From assembly GCA_905479915.1 (NCBI GenBank), contig CAJQOH010000028.1, positions 1-64,000 on the forward strand: DNA of 64,000 nucleotides, in the 5' to 3' direction. Under the pieces are notes generated by a model that was given only the letters and a program-made list of their open reading frames with translations, ran no database searches and was not told the DNA's origin. Source of the DNA: an uncultured Flavobacteriales bacterium (GTDB lineage Bacteria > Bacteroidota > Bacteroidia > Flavobacteriales_E > Vicingaceae). The position numbers were made by a program, and so were the translations under genes. The first letter of the stretch is position 1; each line of letters opens with the position of its first letter. Positions 51,897 to 60,328 of the stretch are shown one piece after another.

Positions 51897-53288
51897 GTGA
51901 ACTTTTTTAAAAAACATATCAAACTTTTAAAACCTGCTTTAGTAGCTCTTACCCTACTACTTGCATTCAATTCTCACGCTCAAATTAAGCAGAAAACAAG
52001 AATCTTATTTGTTTTAGATGCTTCACAGAGTATGCTCGGGCAATGGAGTGGTGAACAAAAAATGAAGGTTGCCTCTCGTCTTTTAAGTAATTTAATGGAT
52101 AGTCTTAAATCCGTAGAAAACTTAGAAGTTGGCATGAGAGTTTATGGACATCAATTTTCTGTAGCTAATGGAGATCGGAGCTGTGAAGACACTAAATTAG
52201 AAGTTCCTTTTAATGGTCAAAGTGGTTATGAAAACATCAAAACAACTTTAGGCCAGCTTTACCCAAAAGGAACAACACCTATTGCCTATTCTTTAGAGCA
52301 AACAAAAAATGATTTTCCACCCTGTTCAAACTGTAGAAATATAATTATTCTTATTACGGATGGTATTGAAGAGTGTGATGGAGATCCTTGTGCAGTTGCA
52401 ATGGCTCTACAAAAAAACGGAGTTACACTTAAACCTTTTGTAATCGGGATGGGATTAGATTTAGAAGTGATAGATGCTTTTAAATGTATTGGAACATTTT
52501 ATGAAACAAAAGATGCTGAATCATTTAACAATGTTTTAAATGTAGTGATCTCTCAAGCCATGAACAACACCACAGTTCAAGTAAATCTATTGGATGCTGC
52601 TGGAGATCCTAGCGAAACTGATGTAAACATGACCTTCTACAACAGCCATTCTAAAGCCATAGCGTACAACTTTATCCATACGATGAACAACAGAGGTGTC
52701 CCAGACACTATCCCCTTAGATCCTGCCTTAAAATATGATTTAACAGTTCATACACTTCCTGAAATTAGCAAGGATAGCATTACGATTAAACCAGGTATTC
52801 ACAACATTATAGCTCTTGATGCACCACAAGGTTATTTAAAATTAGAAATGAATGGATTAAATGAATATGATGATCTGAAATGTATTGTAAGGCAAAAAGG
52901 AAAAATGAAAACACTTTACGTTCAAAATTTTGAAGAAACAACAAAGTACATTACTGGAGATTTTGATTTAGAAATTCTTACACTACCGAGAATGTACATA
53001 AACGATGTAAACATTAGACAAAGCCATACCACTAAGGTATTTATTCCTGAGCCAGGTATAGCTACCTTCTTCTTACCCGGAAGAGGCATAACAAGTATAT
53101 TTCTAGAAAACAACAATAAATTAGAATGGATTTACAACATTTCCCCACAAACAGATAGAGAAACTGTTGTATTTCAACCAGGTAGTTACAGGATTATTTA
53201 CAGAGGACTTAACGCCAAAAACGTTATTTATACAAAAGAAAAAAAGTTTACAGTAAAATCAGGAGCATCAACACAAGTTAAATTTTAA
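51897..53288 (+). CDS. Secreted vWA-domain protein, GTG start
   Basis: 463 residues from GTG 51897, signal peptide ending NSHAQ. The vWA domain (about 35-215) has the MIDAS D41-A-S43-Q-S45 (FVLDASQSM) and a later acidic loop (IILITDGIEECDGD). About eight cysteines and a C-terminal half of beta domains (IKPGIHNIIALDAPQGYLKLEMNG) suggest carbohydrate- or protein-binding repeats. Extracytoplasmic; partner unknown. Located within the transketolase locus. Confidence 0.85.
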   Translation: MNFFKKHIKLLKPALVALTLLLAFNSHAQIKQKTRILFVLDASQSMLGQWSGEQKMKVASRLLSNLMDSLKSVENLEVGMRVYGHQFSVANGDRSCEDTKLEVPFNGQSGYENIKTTLGQLYPKGTTPIAYSLEQTKNDFPPCSNCRNIIILITDGIEECDGDPCAVAMALQKNGVTLKPFVIGMGLDLEVIDAFKCIGTFYETKDAESFNNVLNVVISQAMNNTTVQVNLLDAAGDPSETDVNMTFYNSHSKAIAYNFIHTMNNRGVPDTIPLDPALKYDLTVHTLPEISKDSITIKPGIHNIIALDAPQGYLKLEMNGLNEYDDLKCIVRQKGKMKTLYVQNFEETTKYITGDFDLEILTLPRMYINDVNIRQSHTTKVFIPEPGIATFFLPGRGITSIFLENNNKLEWIYNISPQTDRETVVFQPGSYRIIYRGLNAKNVIYTKEKKFTVKSGASTQVKF

Positions 53289-53377
53289 CACGTTAACCCT
53301 GAATTAATTATTGAGAATAAAGTGAATTAATATAGACGCTACAGCAAACATTAACTGAAGTCACAATTGAAAATGAT

Positions 53378-54328
53378 ATGAAAGAATACACTTACACAGA
53401 AAAGAAAGACACTCGTTCTGGTTTTGGAGACGGTTTAACCGAATTAGGAAGAGAAAATGAGAATGTAGTCGCACTTTGTGCAGATCTTACAGGATCTTTA
53501 AAAATGAACGATTTTGAAAATGAAAACCCAGATCGTTTTTTCCAAGTTGGTATTGCTGAAGCAAATATGATTGGTATAGCTGCAGGAATGACCATTGGTG
53601 GTAAAATTCCTTTTACAGGAACTTTCGCTAACTTTTCAACCAGTAGAGTTTATGATCAAATCAGACAATCAGTAGCCTACTCTGGTAAGAACGTAAAAAT
53701 TTGTGCTTCACACGCTGGTTTAACACTAGGTGAAGATGGTGCTACTCACCAAGTGCTAGAAGACATAGGTATGATGAAAATGCTTCCTGGGATGACAGTT
53801 ATCAACCCTTGTGATTACAACCAAACAAAAGCAGCTACAAAAGCTATTGCAGATCATAAAGGGCCTGTTTATTTAAGGTTTGGAAGACCAAAAGTACCTG
53901 TTTTCATGAACGAGCCATTCGTTATCGGAAAAGCGATCAACCTACAAGAAGGTGCTGATGTTAGTATTTTCGCAACAGGCCATTTAGTTTGGGAAGCATT
54001 AGAAGCACACAAAACATTAGCTGACAAAGGAATCAATGCGGAAATAATAAATATCCACACGATTAAACCTTTAGACGTAAAAGCAGTCTTAGATTCAGCA
54101 AACAAAACTAAATGTGTTGTAACTGCTGAAGAACATATGAGAAATGGCGGTTTAGGTGATAGTATTGCTCAAGTAATAACACACAATAATCCAATGCCAA
54201 TAGAATATGTTGCTGTAAACGATAGTTTTGGAGAGAGTGGAACTCCAGATCAATTAATGGAAAAATATGGTTTAAATGCCGAAGCAATTGTAAAAGCTGC
54301 AGAAAAAGCTATTGCTCGTAAAGGATAA
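53378..54328 (+). CDS. tktC: Transketolase, C-terminal subunit
   Basis: 316 residues with the pyrimidine-binding and C-terminal domains: ALCADLTGSLKMNDF, FQVGIAEANMIGIAAGMTIGGKIPF (the catalytic Glu region), SHAGLTLGEDGATHQ and LRFGRPKVPVF. It complements the N-terminal subunit at 50598. Ends before a terminator (54356). Confidence 0.92.
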   Translation: MKEYTYTEKKDTRSGFGDGLTELGRENENVVALCADLTGSLKMNDFENENPDRFFQVGIAEANMIGIAAGMTIGGKIPFTGTFANFSTSRVYDQIRQSVAYSGKNVKICASHAGLTLGEDGATHQVLEDIGMMKMLPGMTVINPCDYNQTKAATKAIADHKGPVYLRFGRPKVPVFMNEPFVIGKAINLQEGADVSIFATGHLVWEALEAHKTLADKGINAEIINIHTIKPLDVKAVLDSANKTKCVVTAEEHMRNGGLGDSIAQVITHNNPMPIEYVAVNDSFGESGTPDQLMEKYGLNAEAIVKAAEKAIARKG

Positions 54329-54355
54329 AAACCCATCTAAGAAAAGGAAAATATT

Positions 54356-54391
54356 AAATCCACTGACTATTATGGTTGGTGGATTTTTTTT
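54356..54391 (+). terminator. Rho-independent terminator after transketolase C
   Basis: Stem AAATCCAC (54356-54363) / GTGGATTT (54379-54386) with a 15-nt loop and a U tract. Located 28 nt past the tktC stop. Confidence 0.75.
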
Positions 54392-54422
54392 AAGACAAAA
54401 TTGTCACGCTTCAAAACAATAA

Positions 54423-54971
54423 ATGGAACATTATTCTGACGATAAATTATTAGACCTATTTCGAGAAGAAAGCTCTCGAAACTATGCCTATAATCTAATT
54501 GTTAGAAAATACCAAGAAAGAATTTATTGGCACATTAGACGAATGGTTATTACTCATGAAGATGCTGATGATGTTACCCAAAATACGTTGATAAAAGCAT
54601 GGAAAGGTCTCCATAAATTTAAAGCAGAATCGCAACTTTATACATGGCTTTACCGAATCGCCACTAATGAATCCATTACTTTCTTAAACAAGAAAAAGAA
54701 AAGGTTCTTCATCTCAATGAATGATGTTGAGCATGAATTATCCCAATCTTTAGAAAGTGATGAACAATATTCTGGAGATGAAATACAACTTAAATTGCAA
54801 AAAGCCATTTTAACATTACCAGAAAAACAAAGATTGGTTTTTAACATGCGCTATTATGATGAAATGAAATACGATGACATATCAAAAATATTAAACACTT
54901 CTGTTGGTGCATTGAAAGCATCTTATCATCACGCAGTAAAAAAAATAGAAAGTTATATTAAGGAGGATTAA
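54423..54971 (+). CDS. ECF-type sigma factor
   Basis: 182 residues. Region 2 is LIVRKYQERIYWHIRRMVITHEDADDVTQNTLIKAWKGLHKFK with TWLYRIATNE, and region 4 is LPEKQRLVFNMRYYDEMKYDDISKILNTSVGALKASYHHAVKKIE. No extra domains. The two following genes are a one-span membrane protein and a secreted protein, a typical sigma/anti-sigma/envelope-sensor layout. Confidence 0.92.
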   Translation: MEHYSDDKLLDLFREESSRNYAYNLIVRKYQERIYWHIRRMVITHEDADDVTQNTLIKAWKGLHKFKAESQLYTWLYRIATNESITFLNKKKKRFFISMNDVEHELSQSLESDEQYSGDEIQLKLQKAILTLPEKQRLVFNMRYYDEMKYDDISKILNTSVGALKASYHHAVKKIESYIKED

Positions 54972-55004
54972 ACCTTTTATATAAATTTAAGTCTTAGATA
55001 TAGA

Positions 55005-55457
55005 ATGAAAAACAAAAAGGAAATATTAGAAGAAATTGAAAAAGAAGCTCCTTTTCTTTCGCAAATCAAAAAAGAAAATCATTTTTCTACCCCAGAAAAT
55101 TACCTTGAATTTTTACCTGAGGTAATGAATGATAAAATATTGAATAAAAATTACTTAAGTATTTTATTTGACAAATTGTCATACAAGATTTTTATTCCCG
55201 TTTCAGCTGCAATTGTTTTAGTTTTTGTGATTCTCAATTTCAACACCGAGAACATTTCATCCGAATTAACATCCGATCAATTAAGTGAACTCATCATAGA
55301 TGATGAGTATTTTGAAATAGATGATTATTTGGTCTATGAAGCTTATGCAGAACTATTAGAAGAAGAGGAAAACGAAGCTACTTCAGAAAACGATGAATAC
55401 ATCAATTACTTGTTAGAAAACGATATTGATATCAATTTAATTATAGAAGAGCTTTAA
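55005..55457 (+). CDS. Putative anti-sigma membrane protein
   Basis: 150 residues. A cytosolic N-terminal region with FSTPENYLEFLPEVMND, a single membrane helix at about 63-80 (FIPVSAAIVLVFVILNF), and a very acidic extracytoplasmic tail. The FxxPEnYFexlPe motif resembles small partners of Bacteroidota ECF factors (family knowledge). Starts 33 nt after the sigma stop. Anti-sigma role is inferred from position. Confidence 0.72.
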   Translation: MKNKKEILEEIEKEAPFLSQIKKENHFSTPENYLEFLPEVMNDKILNKNYLSILFDKLSYKIFIPVSAAIVLVFVILNFNTENISSELTSDQLSELIIDDEYFEIDDYLVYEAYAELLEEEENEATSENDEYINYLLENDIDINLIIEEL

Positions 55458-55488
55458 GCTCACAATCATGAATTTAATTTATAAAGTT

Positions 55489-55992
55489 ATGAATCCATTA
55501 AAAAAAATAATCACCACCACCCTATTACTAACCATAGTAACAATGGCATTTGGACAACAAAAGAAAAACGATAGAAAAGCTCACAAAGAGAAAATTCAAG
55601 CAATGAAAGTTGGTTACATCACGGAAAAGATTAACCTAACAACTGCTGAAGCCCAGCAGTTTTGGCCAATTTACAATGAGTATGATGCTAAAATGGATGC
55701 ACTTAGAAAGAGCATGAGAAAAATGCACAAACAAGAGGCTTCTATTAACGAAATGTCTGATGTTGATGTAGAAAACATGATCAACACAATCAATGACACT
55801 AGACAAAAAGAACTCAATACCCAAAAGGAGTACTTGCAAAAGTTTAAAAGTGTTCTTCCCATTAAAAAGGTAGCTAAACTATATAAAGCTGAGCATGGCT
55901 TTAAAAGAAAGTTGTTAAAAAAATTAAAAGTAAAAAAAGGAGGCCCCAACGATTTAAACATCCCACCTCCACCACCAGGAAAAAGACATTAA
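55489..55992 (+). CDS. Secreted helical Spy/CpxP-like protein
   Basis: 167 residues from ATG 55489 (55468 gives a longer N-terminus). Signal peptide ends VTMAFGQ. The mature part is helical, with INLTTAEAQQFWPIYNEYDAKMDALRK, a Spy/sensor-of-ECF-like region, and ends in basic and proline-rich residues (LNIPPPPPGKRH). It likely acts as a periplasmic chaperone or stress sensor under the sigma factor. Confidence 0.78.
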   Translation: MNPLKKIITTTLLLTIVTMAFGQQKKNDRKAHKEKIQAMKVGYITEKINLTTAEAQQFWPIYNEYDAKMDALRKSMRKMHKQEASINEMSDVDVENMINTINDTRQKELNTQKEYLQKFKSVLPIKKVAKLYKAEHGFKRKLLKKLKVKKGGPNDLNIPPPPPGKRH

Positions 55993-55997
55993 ATCTT

Positions 55998-56029
55998 AAA
56001 CCCTGACTTTAATCAGTCAGGGTTTTTTT
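55998..56029 (+). terminator. Rho-independent terminator of the ECF operon
   Basis: Perfect 11-bp stem AAACCCTGACT (55998-56008) / AGTCAGGGTTT (56015-56025) with a 6-nt loop, followed by U residues. Confidence 0.9.
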
Positions 56030-56060
56030 ATGATTAAATTTTACTAATTTCGTTGGTACT

Positions 56061-56918
56061 ATGATAAAAATTAGAATTGGCGGAGTTCCTGAACACTTCA
56101 ACCTACCTATCCATTTAGCAAATGAAAGTGGAGATTTTAAGGCGGCTGGCATTGAAATAGAATGGACCAACTTTGGAGGTGGTACTGGTGAAATGACTAA
56201 AGCACTTCGTAATAACGAAGTAGACCTCTGTATTCTACTTACTGAAGGAATCATACTAGATATCATAAACGGAAATCCTGCAAAAATTATTAGTGAATAT
56301 GTAAGCACACCACTTTGTTGGGGCATACACACAAGTATAAACAACCCCATAAACGAATACAGCCAGATTTACGAAAAACAGTATGCAATTAGCAGAAATG
56401 GCTCAGGATCGCACCTAATGGCCCAAATTGATGCAAACGGACAAGGTCTTGAACTAAAAGAAAATCAATTTGAAATCATAAAAAACTTAGATGGAGCACT
56501 TTCTTCATTGGAGAAATTAGATACAGATGTATTCTATTGGGAAAAATTCACCACAAAACCTTATGTTGATTCAGGGTTATTAAAAAGAATTGGAGAGTTC
56601 CCTACCCCTTGGCCTTCTTTTATGATTGCAGCTTCTGATGCAATTTTAAAAGAACATCCTCAAGCAATTGACAAACTTCTAGATGTAATACAGGATAATT
56701 GTAGAGAGTTTATGTTAAGTGAAAAAGAAGTAATCCCTCAAGTTGCTGAACGCTATCAGTTAAAACTAGAAGATGCCGAAAACTGGTTTCACAGAACAGA
56801 ATGGGCAACTAACGGTTGGGTTAGCGATAAAATGTTGCAGTCTGTTATTTACAACTTAAAATTGGCCAATATCTTAGAGCAAGACAAAGCGATTCCTGAA
56901 TTAATCTGGAAAAGGTAA
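56061..56918 (+). CDS. NMT1/THI5-like substrate-binding-fold protein without signal peptide
   Basis: 285 residues of a type II periplasmic-binding fold: GGVPEHFNLPIHLANESGDFKAAGIEIEW, GTGEMTKALRNNEVDLCILLTEG, FPTPWPSFMIAASDAILKEHP. The family binds thiamine precursors or sulfonates. The protein starts at MIKIRIGGVPEH with no signal or lipobox and has no transporter neighbours, so a cytosolic function (for example a catalytic or sensing role) is possible. Confidence 0.82.
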   Translation: MIKIRIGGVPEHFNLPIHLANESGDFKAAGIEIEWTNFGGGTGEMTKALRNNEVDLCILLTEGIILDIINGNPAKIISEYVSTPLCWGIHTSINNPINEYSQIYEKQYAISRNGSGSHLMAQIDANGQGLELKENQFEIIKNLDGALSSLEKLDTDVFYWEKFTTKPYVDSGLLKRIGEFPTPWPSFMIAASDAILKEHPQAIDKLLDVIQDNCREFMLSEKEVIPQVAERYQLKLEDAENWFHRTEWATNGWVSDKMLQSVIYNLKLANILEQDKAIPELIWKR

Positions 56919-57053
56919 TTGTTCTGCCTAAAAAATAATTTCTTTAATACAGTATGTTAGCTGCATATCAATGCAACTAACAAGGACATTCGCAACAATT
57001 TCAAAGAAACTACCTCAATTGAATATCAAACAATTTTTTTCAACTTTCTATCG

Positions 57054-57683
57054 TTGTATTCTAAAACTGACATTCTGAAAAAAATAACACTACTCCTAAC
57101 ACTACTTTTTTGCCTTTTCAATTTAAATGCTCAAAAATGGGACAACATGAAAATAATCACAGAAATTGGCCTTCCCATAGGCACAGCTTCTGAAAATCTA
57201 GGACTACTCATTAATGTTGAACCTAAATTAAAGGTTTCAGACAATGTTTTTATGGGGATAAGAATAGCAATGGCGGTAAATTCTCAAACATTAAAAAATC
57301 ATGATAACACACAGTTCATTATCGATGATGAATTTGATCATGGCTTCCTTTCAATTATACCAACCATTGATTACTATTGGCAGAAAGAAAATTTCCTCCC
57401 ATATTTAGGCGCAGGTATAGGTCCCTATTCACTGGCCAATAACATAGATGTTTTAAGAATGAGCTCAATCAATTCTAACGCAAACACATTTGAAGTAGAA
57501 GTCGCACATCAAATAGGTTTTCTTGTAAGAGGAGGATTTGAATTAGGGAAAGGAAGGTTTGGATTGGAATATAATTTCGTTCCAAAAACAACTCTTGAAT
57601 CACCAAATGAGAAAGAAAGAATAGGGACAGTAGATAGCAGCTATTTGGGTCTTACCATTGGCTTTGTAATTGGAGGAAGGTAA
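57054..57683 (+). CDS. Outer-membrane beta-barrel-like protein, TTG start
   Basis: 209 residues from TTG 57054. The signal peptide ends FNLNAQ. Strands such as FLPYLGAGIGPYSLANN and GRFGLEYNFVPKT and a final GLTIGFVIGG indicate an outer-membrane barrel of the OmpA/OprF-like kind. The hairpin 56956-56981 lies upstream. Function unknown. Confidence 0.72.
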   Translation: MYSKTDILKKITLLLTLLFCLFNLNAQKWDNMKIITEIGLPIGTASENLGLLINVEPKLKVSDNVFMGIRIAMAVNSQTLKNHDNTQFIIDDEFDHGFLSIIPTIDYYWQKENFLPYLGAGIGPYSLANNIDVLRMSSINSNANTFEVEVAHQIGFLVRGGFELGKGRFGLEYNFVPKTTLESPNEKERIGTVDSSYLGLTIGFVIGGR

Positions 57684-57748
57684 ATACCTCTAAGCAATTA
57701 ACATTTTGTAAATACTTACTTTACAAAAGTTATCCTCACCATCCGTTT

Positions 57749-58981
57749 CTACAACTCTCTTTGCAACATACCCAATGCTGTAATTGCAGCACGCTCAATA
57801 TTTACATCACGCTGTTTGCCAAATAAATATTTTTTAGAAGTCACTCCATCAGGGGTTGCAACAGCAATCCAAACAGTACCAACAGGTTTTTCGTCAGACC
57901 CTCCCGTTGGACCCGCAATACCCGAAGTAGCAATAGCATAATCTGTATCCATCTTTTGCTGTACCCCTAAAGCCATTTGCTCTACCACACCCTTACTAAC
58001 AGCTCCATAACTATCCAAATCATTAACACTAACATTCAAATCATTTATCTTAACTTCATTGGCATAAGCAATCACAGAACCTTTATAATAAGCTGAACTA
58101 CCCGCAACCCTTGTAATTAAATGAGCAATATAACCACCTGTACAACTCTCTGCTGTTACTATTGTTTTATTCGATTTCAAGAGCATTTCCCCTATCACAC
58201 TTGCCAAATCCTCATTTTCTTCAGAATAAATGTGTTTTGAAATAAGCTGTTCTAATTTTTCAACTTCATGATCAATTTTACTTTGAAGCAAGTCTCTATC
58301 TCTCCCAGTAATACTTAATCTAAGCTTAACCCTTCCGGGTGATGGTAAGTAAGCCAGCTTAATAGTTTCTGGTAAATTATTTTCCCAATCAGCAATTTGC
58401 TCTGCCAACATAGATTCTGGCACCCCTTGTGTATACACCATATGATTAATAATCTCAGGCAAATCAAATTGTGCTTTCAATTTTGGGATAATCTGATCCG
58501 AAACCATAACCTTCATCTCATAAGGAACGCCTGGCATTGCAACAACAACTTTACCGCCCTTCTCAAACCACAAACCTGGTGCAGTTCCATTAGCATTATG
58601 AATAACTGTACAATTATCAGGAACCATTGCCTGACTTTTGTTGTTTTCATTCATTCTAAACCCTCTACTTGTTACCAATTTTTCGATGTGCTGATAAACT
58701 TTTTCATCCCTCACTAAACTTCCACCGAAGTATTTATTTAGTGTAGGCATTGTTAAATCATCATTTGTTGGCCCTAAACCACCTGTAATTAGAACAACAT
58801 CAGATTTACTTAAAGAAGTCTCTAAAGCGCTTAAAATAGCTTCTTCTACATCTGCAATTGTAGTTTGTTCACGAACAGCAAAACCAATAGCATTCAATTG
58901 CTTTGACATCCAAAAAGCATTCGTATTTAAAGTCTGTCCAATAAGCAACTCATCCCCTATTGAAATTATATCTAAGTTCAT
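57749..58981 (-). CDS. cinA: CinA-family nicotinamide-nucleotide amidase/competence protein
   Basis: 410 residues. The N-terminal MoCF-like domain has ISIGDELLIGQTLNTN and VLITGGLGPTNDDLT, and the C-terminal CinA amidase domain has TAESCTGGYIAHLITRV, GAVSKGVVEQMA and ATSGIAGPTGG. It deamidates nicotinamide mononucleotide in pyridine-nucleotide salvage; also DNA-damage or competence-linked in some bacteria. Divergent from the lipoprotein gene. Confidence 0.94.
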   Translation of the reverse strand: MNLDIISIGDELLIGQTLNTNAFWMSKQLNAIGFAVREQTTIADVEEAILSALETSLSKSDVVLITGGLGPTNDDLTMPTLNKYFGGSLVRDEKVYQHIEKLVTSRGFRMNENNKSQAMVPDNCTVIHNANGTAPGLWFEKGGKVVVAMPGVPYEMKVMVSDQIIPKLKAQFDLPEIINHMVYTQGVPESMLAEQIADWENNLPETIKLAYLPSPGRVKLRLSITGRDRDLLQSKIDHEVEKLEQLISKHIYSEENEDLASVIGEMLLKSNKTIVTAESCTGGYIAHLITRVAGSSAYYKGSVIAYANEVKINDLNVSVNDLDSYGAVSKGVVEQMALGVQQKMDTDYAIATSGIAGPTGGSDEKPVGTVWIAVATPDGVTSKKYLFGKQRDVNIERAAITALGMLQREL

Positions 58982-58985
58982 CTTT

Positions 58986-58993
58986 CAAATGTA
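58986..58993 (-). promoter_or_regulatory. Putative -7 box TACATTTG for cinA
   Basis: Perfect TAnnTTTG on the minus strand, 5 nt before the cinA ATG, which would make the transcript nearly leaderless. No -33 match. Single-element support. Confidence 0.35.
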
Positions 58994-59013
58994 GAATTAA
59001 AGTTTGAATTCAT

Positions 59014-59021
59014 TAATTTTG
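59014..59021 (+). promoter_or_regulatory. Putative -7 box TAATTTTG for the DUF4197 gene
   Basis: Perfect TAnnTTTG, 28 nt before the ATG at 59049, divergent from the cinA box. No -33 TTG at the right spacing. Confidence 0.4.
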
Positions 59022-59048
59022 ATATCAACATTAATCCAAAAATAAGTC

Positions 59049-59768
59049 ATGAAAAAAATTACAATTATATCAGGAATTGCTATTCTATTATTTGGCTGTG
59101 CTGAAATGACCACAGTTATGAACGAAGCGAACAAGGCCATAGAGAATAGTTCAACAGGTCCTGCTCCTCTTACCAACAATGAAGTAATCAAAGGTTTAAA
59201 GGAAGCATTATCAGTTGGAACGAACAACTCTACAGCGTTAACTTCAAAATTAGATGGGTTTTATAAGAATCCTGAAATTTTTATTCCATTCCCTCCAGAA
59301 GCGATTAAAGTAAAAGAAAAAGTAGAAACTTTAGGACTAAAACCTCAAGTAGATAAATTTGTAATGACACTTAACCGATCGGCAGAAACAGCATCTAAAG
59401 AGGCTGCTCCAATATTTATCAATGCCATCACAAGCATGAGTATTGCTGATGGATTCGCCATTTTAAAAGGTGGTGATAATGCAGCTACAAATTACTTAAA
59501 AGAAAAAACTACCGGACAACTGAAAATAAAGTTCAACCCCATTGTAAAAGAAGCGATCACAAAAGTAGAAGTAACAAAATATTGGAACCCAGTAATCAAC
59601 ACTTATAATAAGATTCCTTTTATAGAAAAACAAAATCCAGATTTAGAAGACTATGTTACTACTAAAGCAATGGATGGGCTATTTTTAATGATAGAAAAAG
59701 AAGAGAAAGCAATTCGTAAAGATCCTTTAGCAAGGGTTACTGATATTTTAAAACGTGTTTTTAGTTAA
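59049..59768 (+). CDS. DUF4197 lipoprotein
   Basis: 239 residues. Signal with lipobox FGC (MKKITIISGIAILLFGC) and a DUF4197 domain, with LTNNEVIKGLKEALSVGTNNS, FIPFPPEAIKVKEKV and SIADGFAILKGGDNAATNYLKEKT. Mainly helical; function unknown, found widely in Gram-negatives. It ends 1 nt into the NUDIX gene (TAATG), so translation is coupled. Confidence 0.88.
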   Translation: MKKITIISGIAILLFGCAEMTTVMNEANKAIENSSTGPAPLTNNEVIKGLKEALSVGTNNSTALTSKLDGFYKNPEIFIPFPPEAIKVKEKVETLGLKPQVDKFVMTLNRSAETASKEAAPIFINAITSMSIADGFAILKGGDNAATNYLKEKTTGQLKIKFNPIVKEAITKVEVTKYWNPVINTYNKIPFIEKQNPDLEDYVTTKAMDGLFLMIEKEEKAIRKDPLARVTDILKRVFS

Positions 59769-60328
59769 TGATTGACGAAACAAAAAATCCATGGAAAACA
59801 CTTAAAAGTGAGGTTAAATACGAGAACCCATGGATTAAAATAACTGAACACCAAACAATTGATGCTGCTGGAGGAGATGGTATTTATGGTGTTGTTCATT
59901 ATAAGAATATCGCAATAGGCATCATTCCTTTAGATGAAGAATACAATACATGGCTAGTTGGTCAGTATCGATATCCTTTACAACAATACAGTTGGGAAAT
60001 TTGCGAAGGAGGAGGACTCCACACCAAAGATGTTTTAGACTCTGCAAAAAGAGAATTACTAGAGGAACTTGGTATAAAAGCAACCAATTGGAAGAGCATC
60101 ATGAAAATGCATTTAAGCAATTCCGTTTCTGATGAAGAAGGCATCATCTACATTGCTAAGGACTTAAGTTATTTTGAGCCTGAACCTGAAGATTGTGAAG
60201 TATTGCAAATAAAAAAACTTCCTTTTAGTGAAGTTTATGAAATGGTTATAAATGGAGAAATAACGGATAGCTTAACTGTTGCAGGTATTTTAAAGACGAA
60301 ACTATTGATAGATAAAGGAGAACTCTAA
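59768..60328 (+). CDS. NUDIX hydrolase (ADP-ribose pyrophosphatase-like)
   Basis: 186 residues. The Nudix box reads CEGGGLHTKDVLDSAKRELLEELGI, with the REllEELG core intact and the first Glu position occupied by K/D. The N-terminal strands IAIGIIPLDEEYNTWLVGQYRYP resemble ADP-ribose pyrophosphatases, which detoxify ADP-ribose. Substrate not proven. It starts on the stop of DUF4197 and ends on the start of the next gene (TAATG), a three-gene coupled set. Confidence 0.87.
   Translation: MIDETKNPWKTLKSEVKYENPWIKITEHQTIDAAGGDGIYGVVHYKNIAIGIIPLDEEYNTWLVGQYRYPLQQYSWEICEGGGLHTKDVLDSAKRELLEELGIKATNWKSIMKMHLSNSVSDEEGIIYIAKDLSYFEPEPEDCEVLQIKKLPFSEVYEMVINGEITDSLTVAGILKTKLLIDKGEL

Noticed and set aside
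59768-60328. Inactive NUDIX protein because the first Glu of the box is K/D
   Set aside because: The REllEELG core that binds the metal is intact, so loss of activity cannot be claimed.
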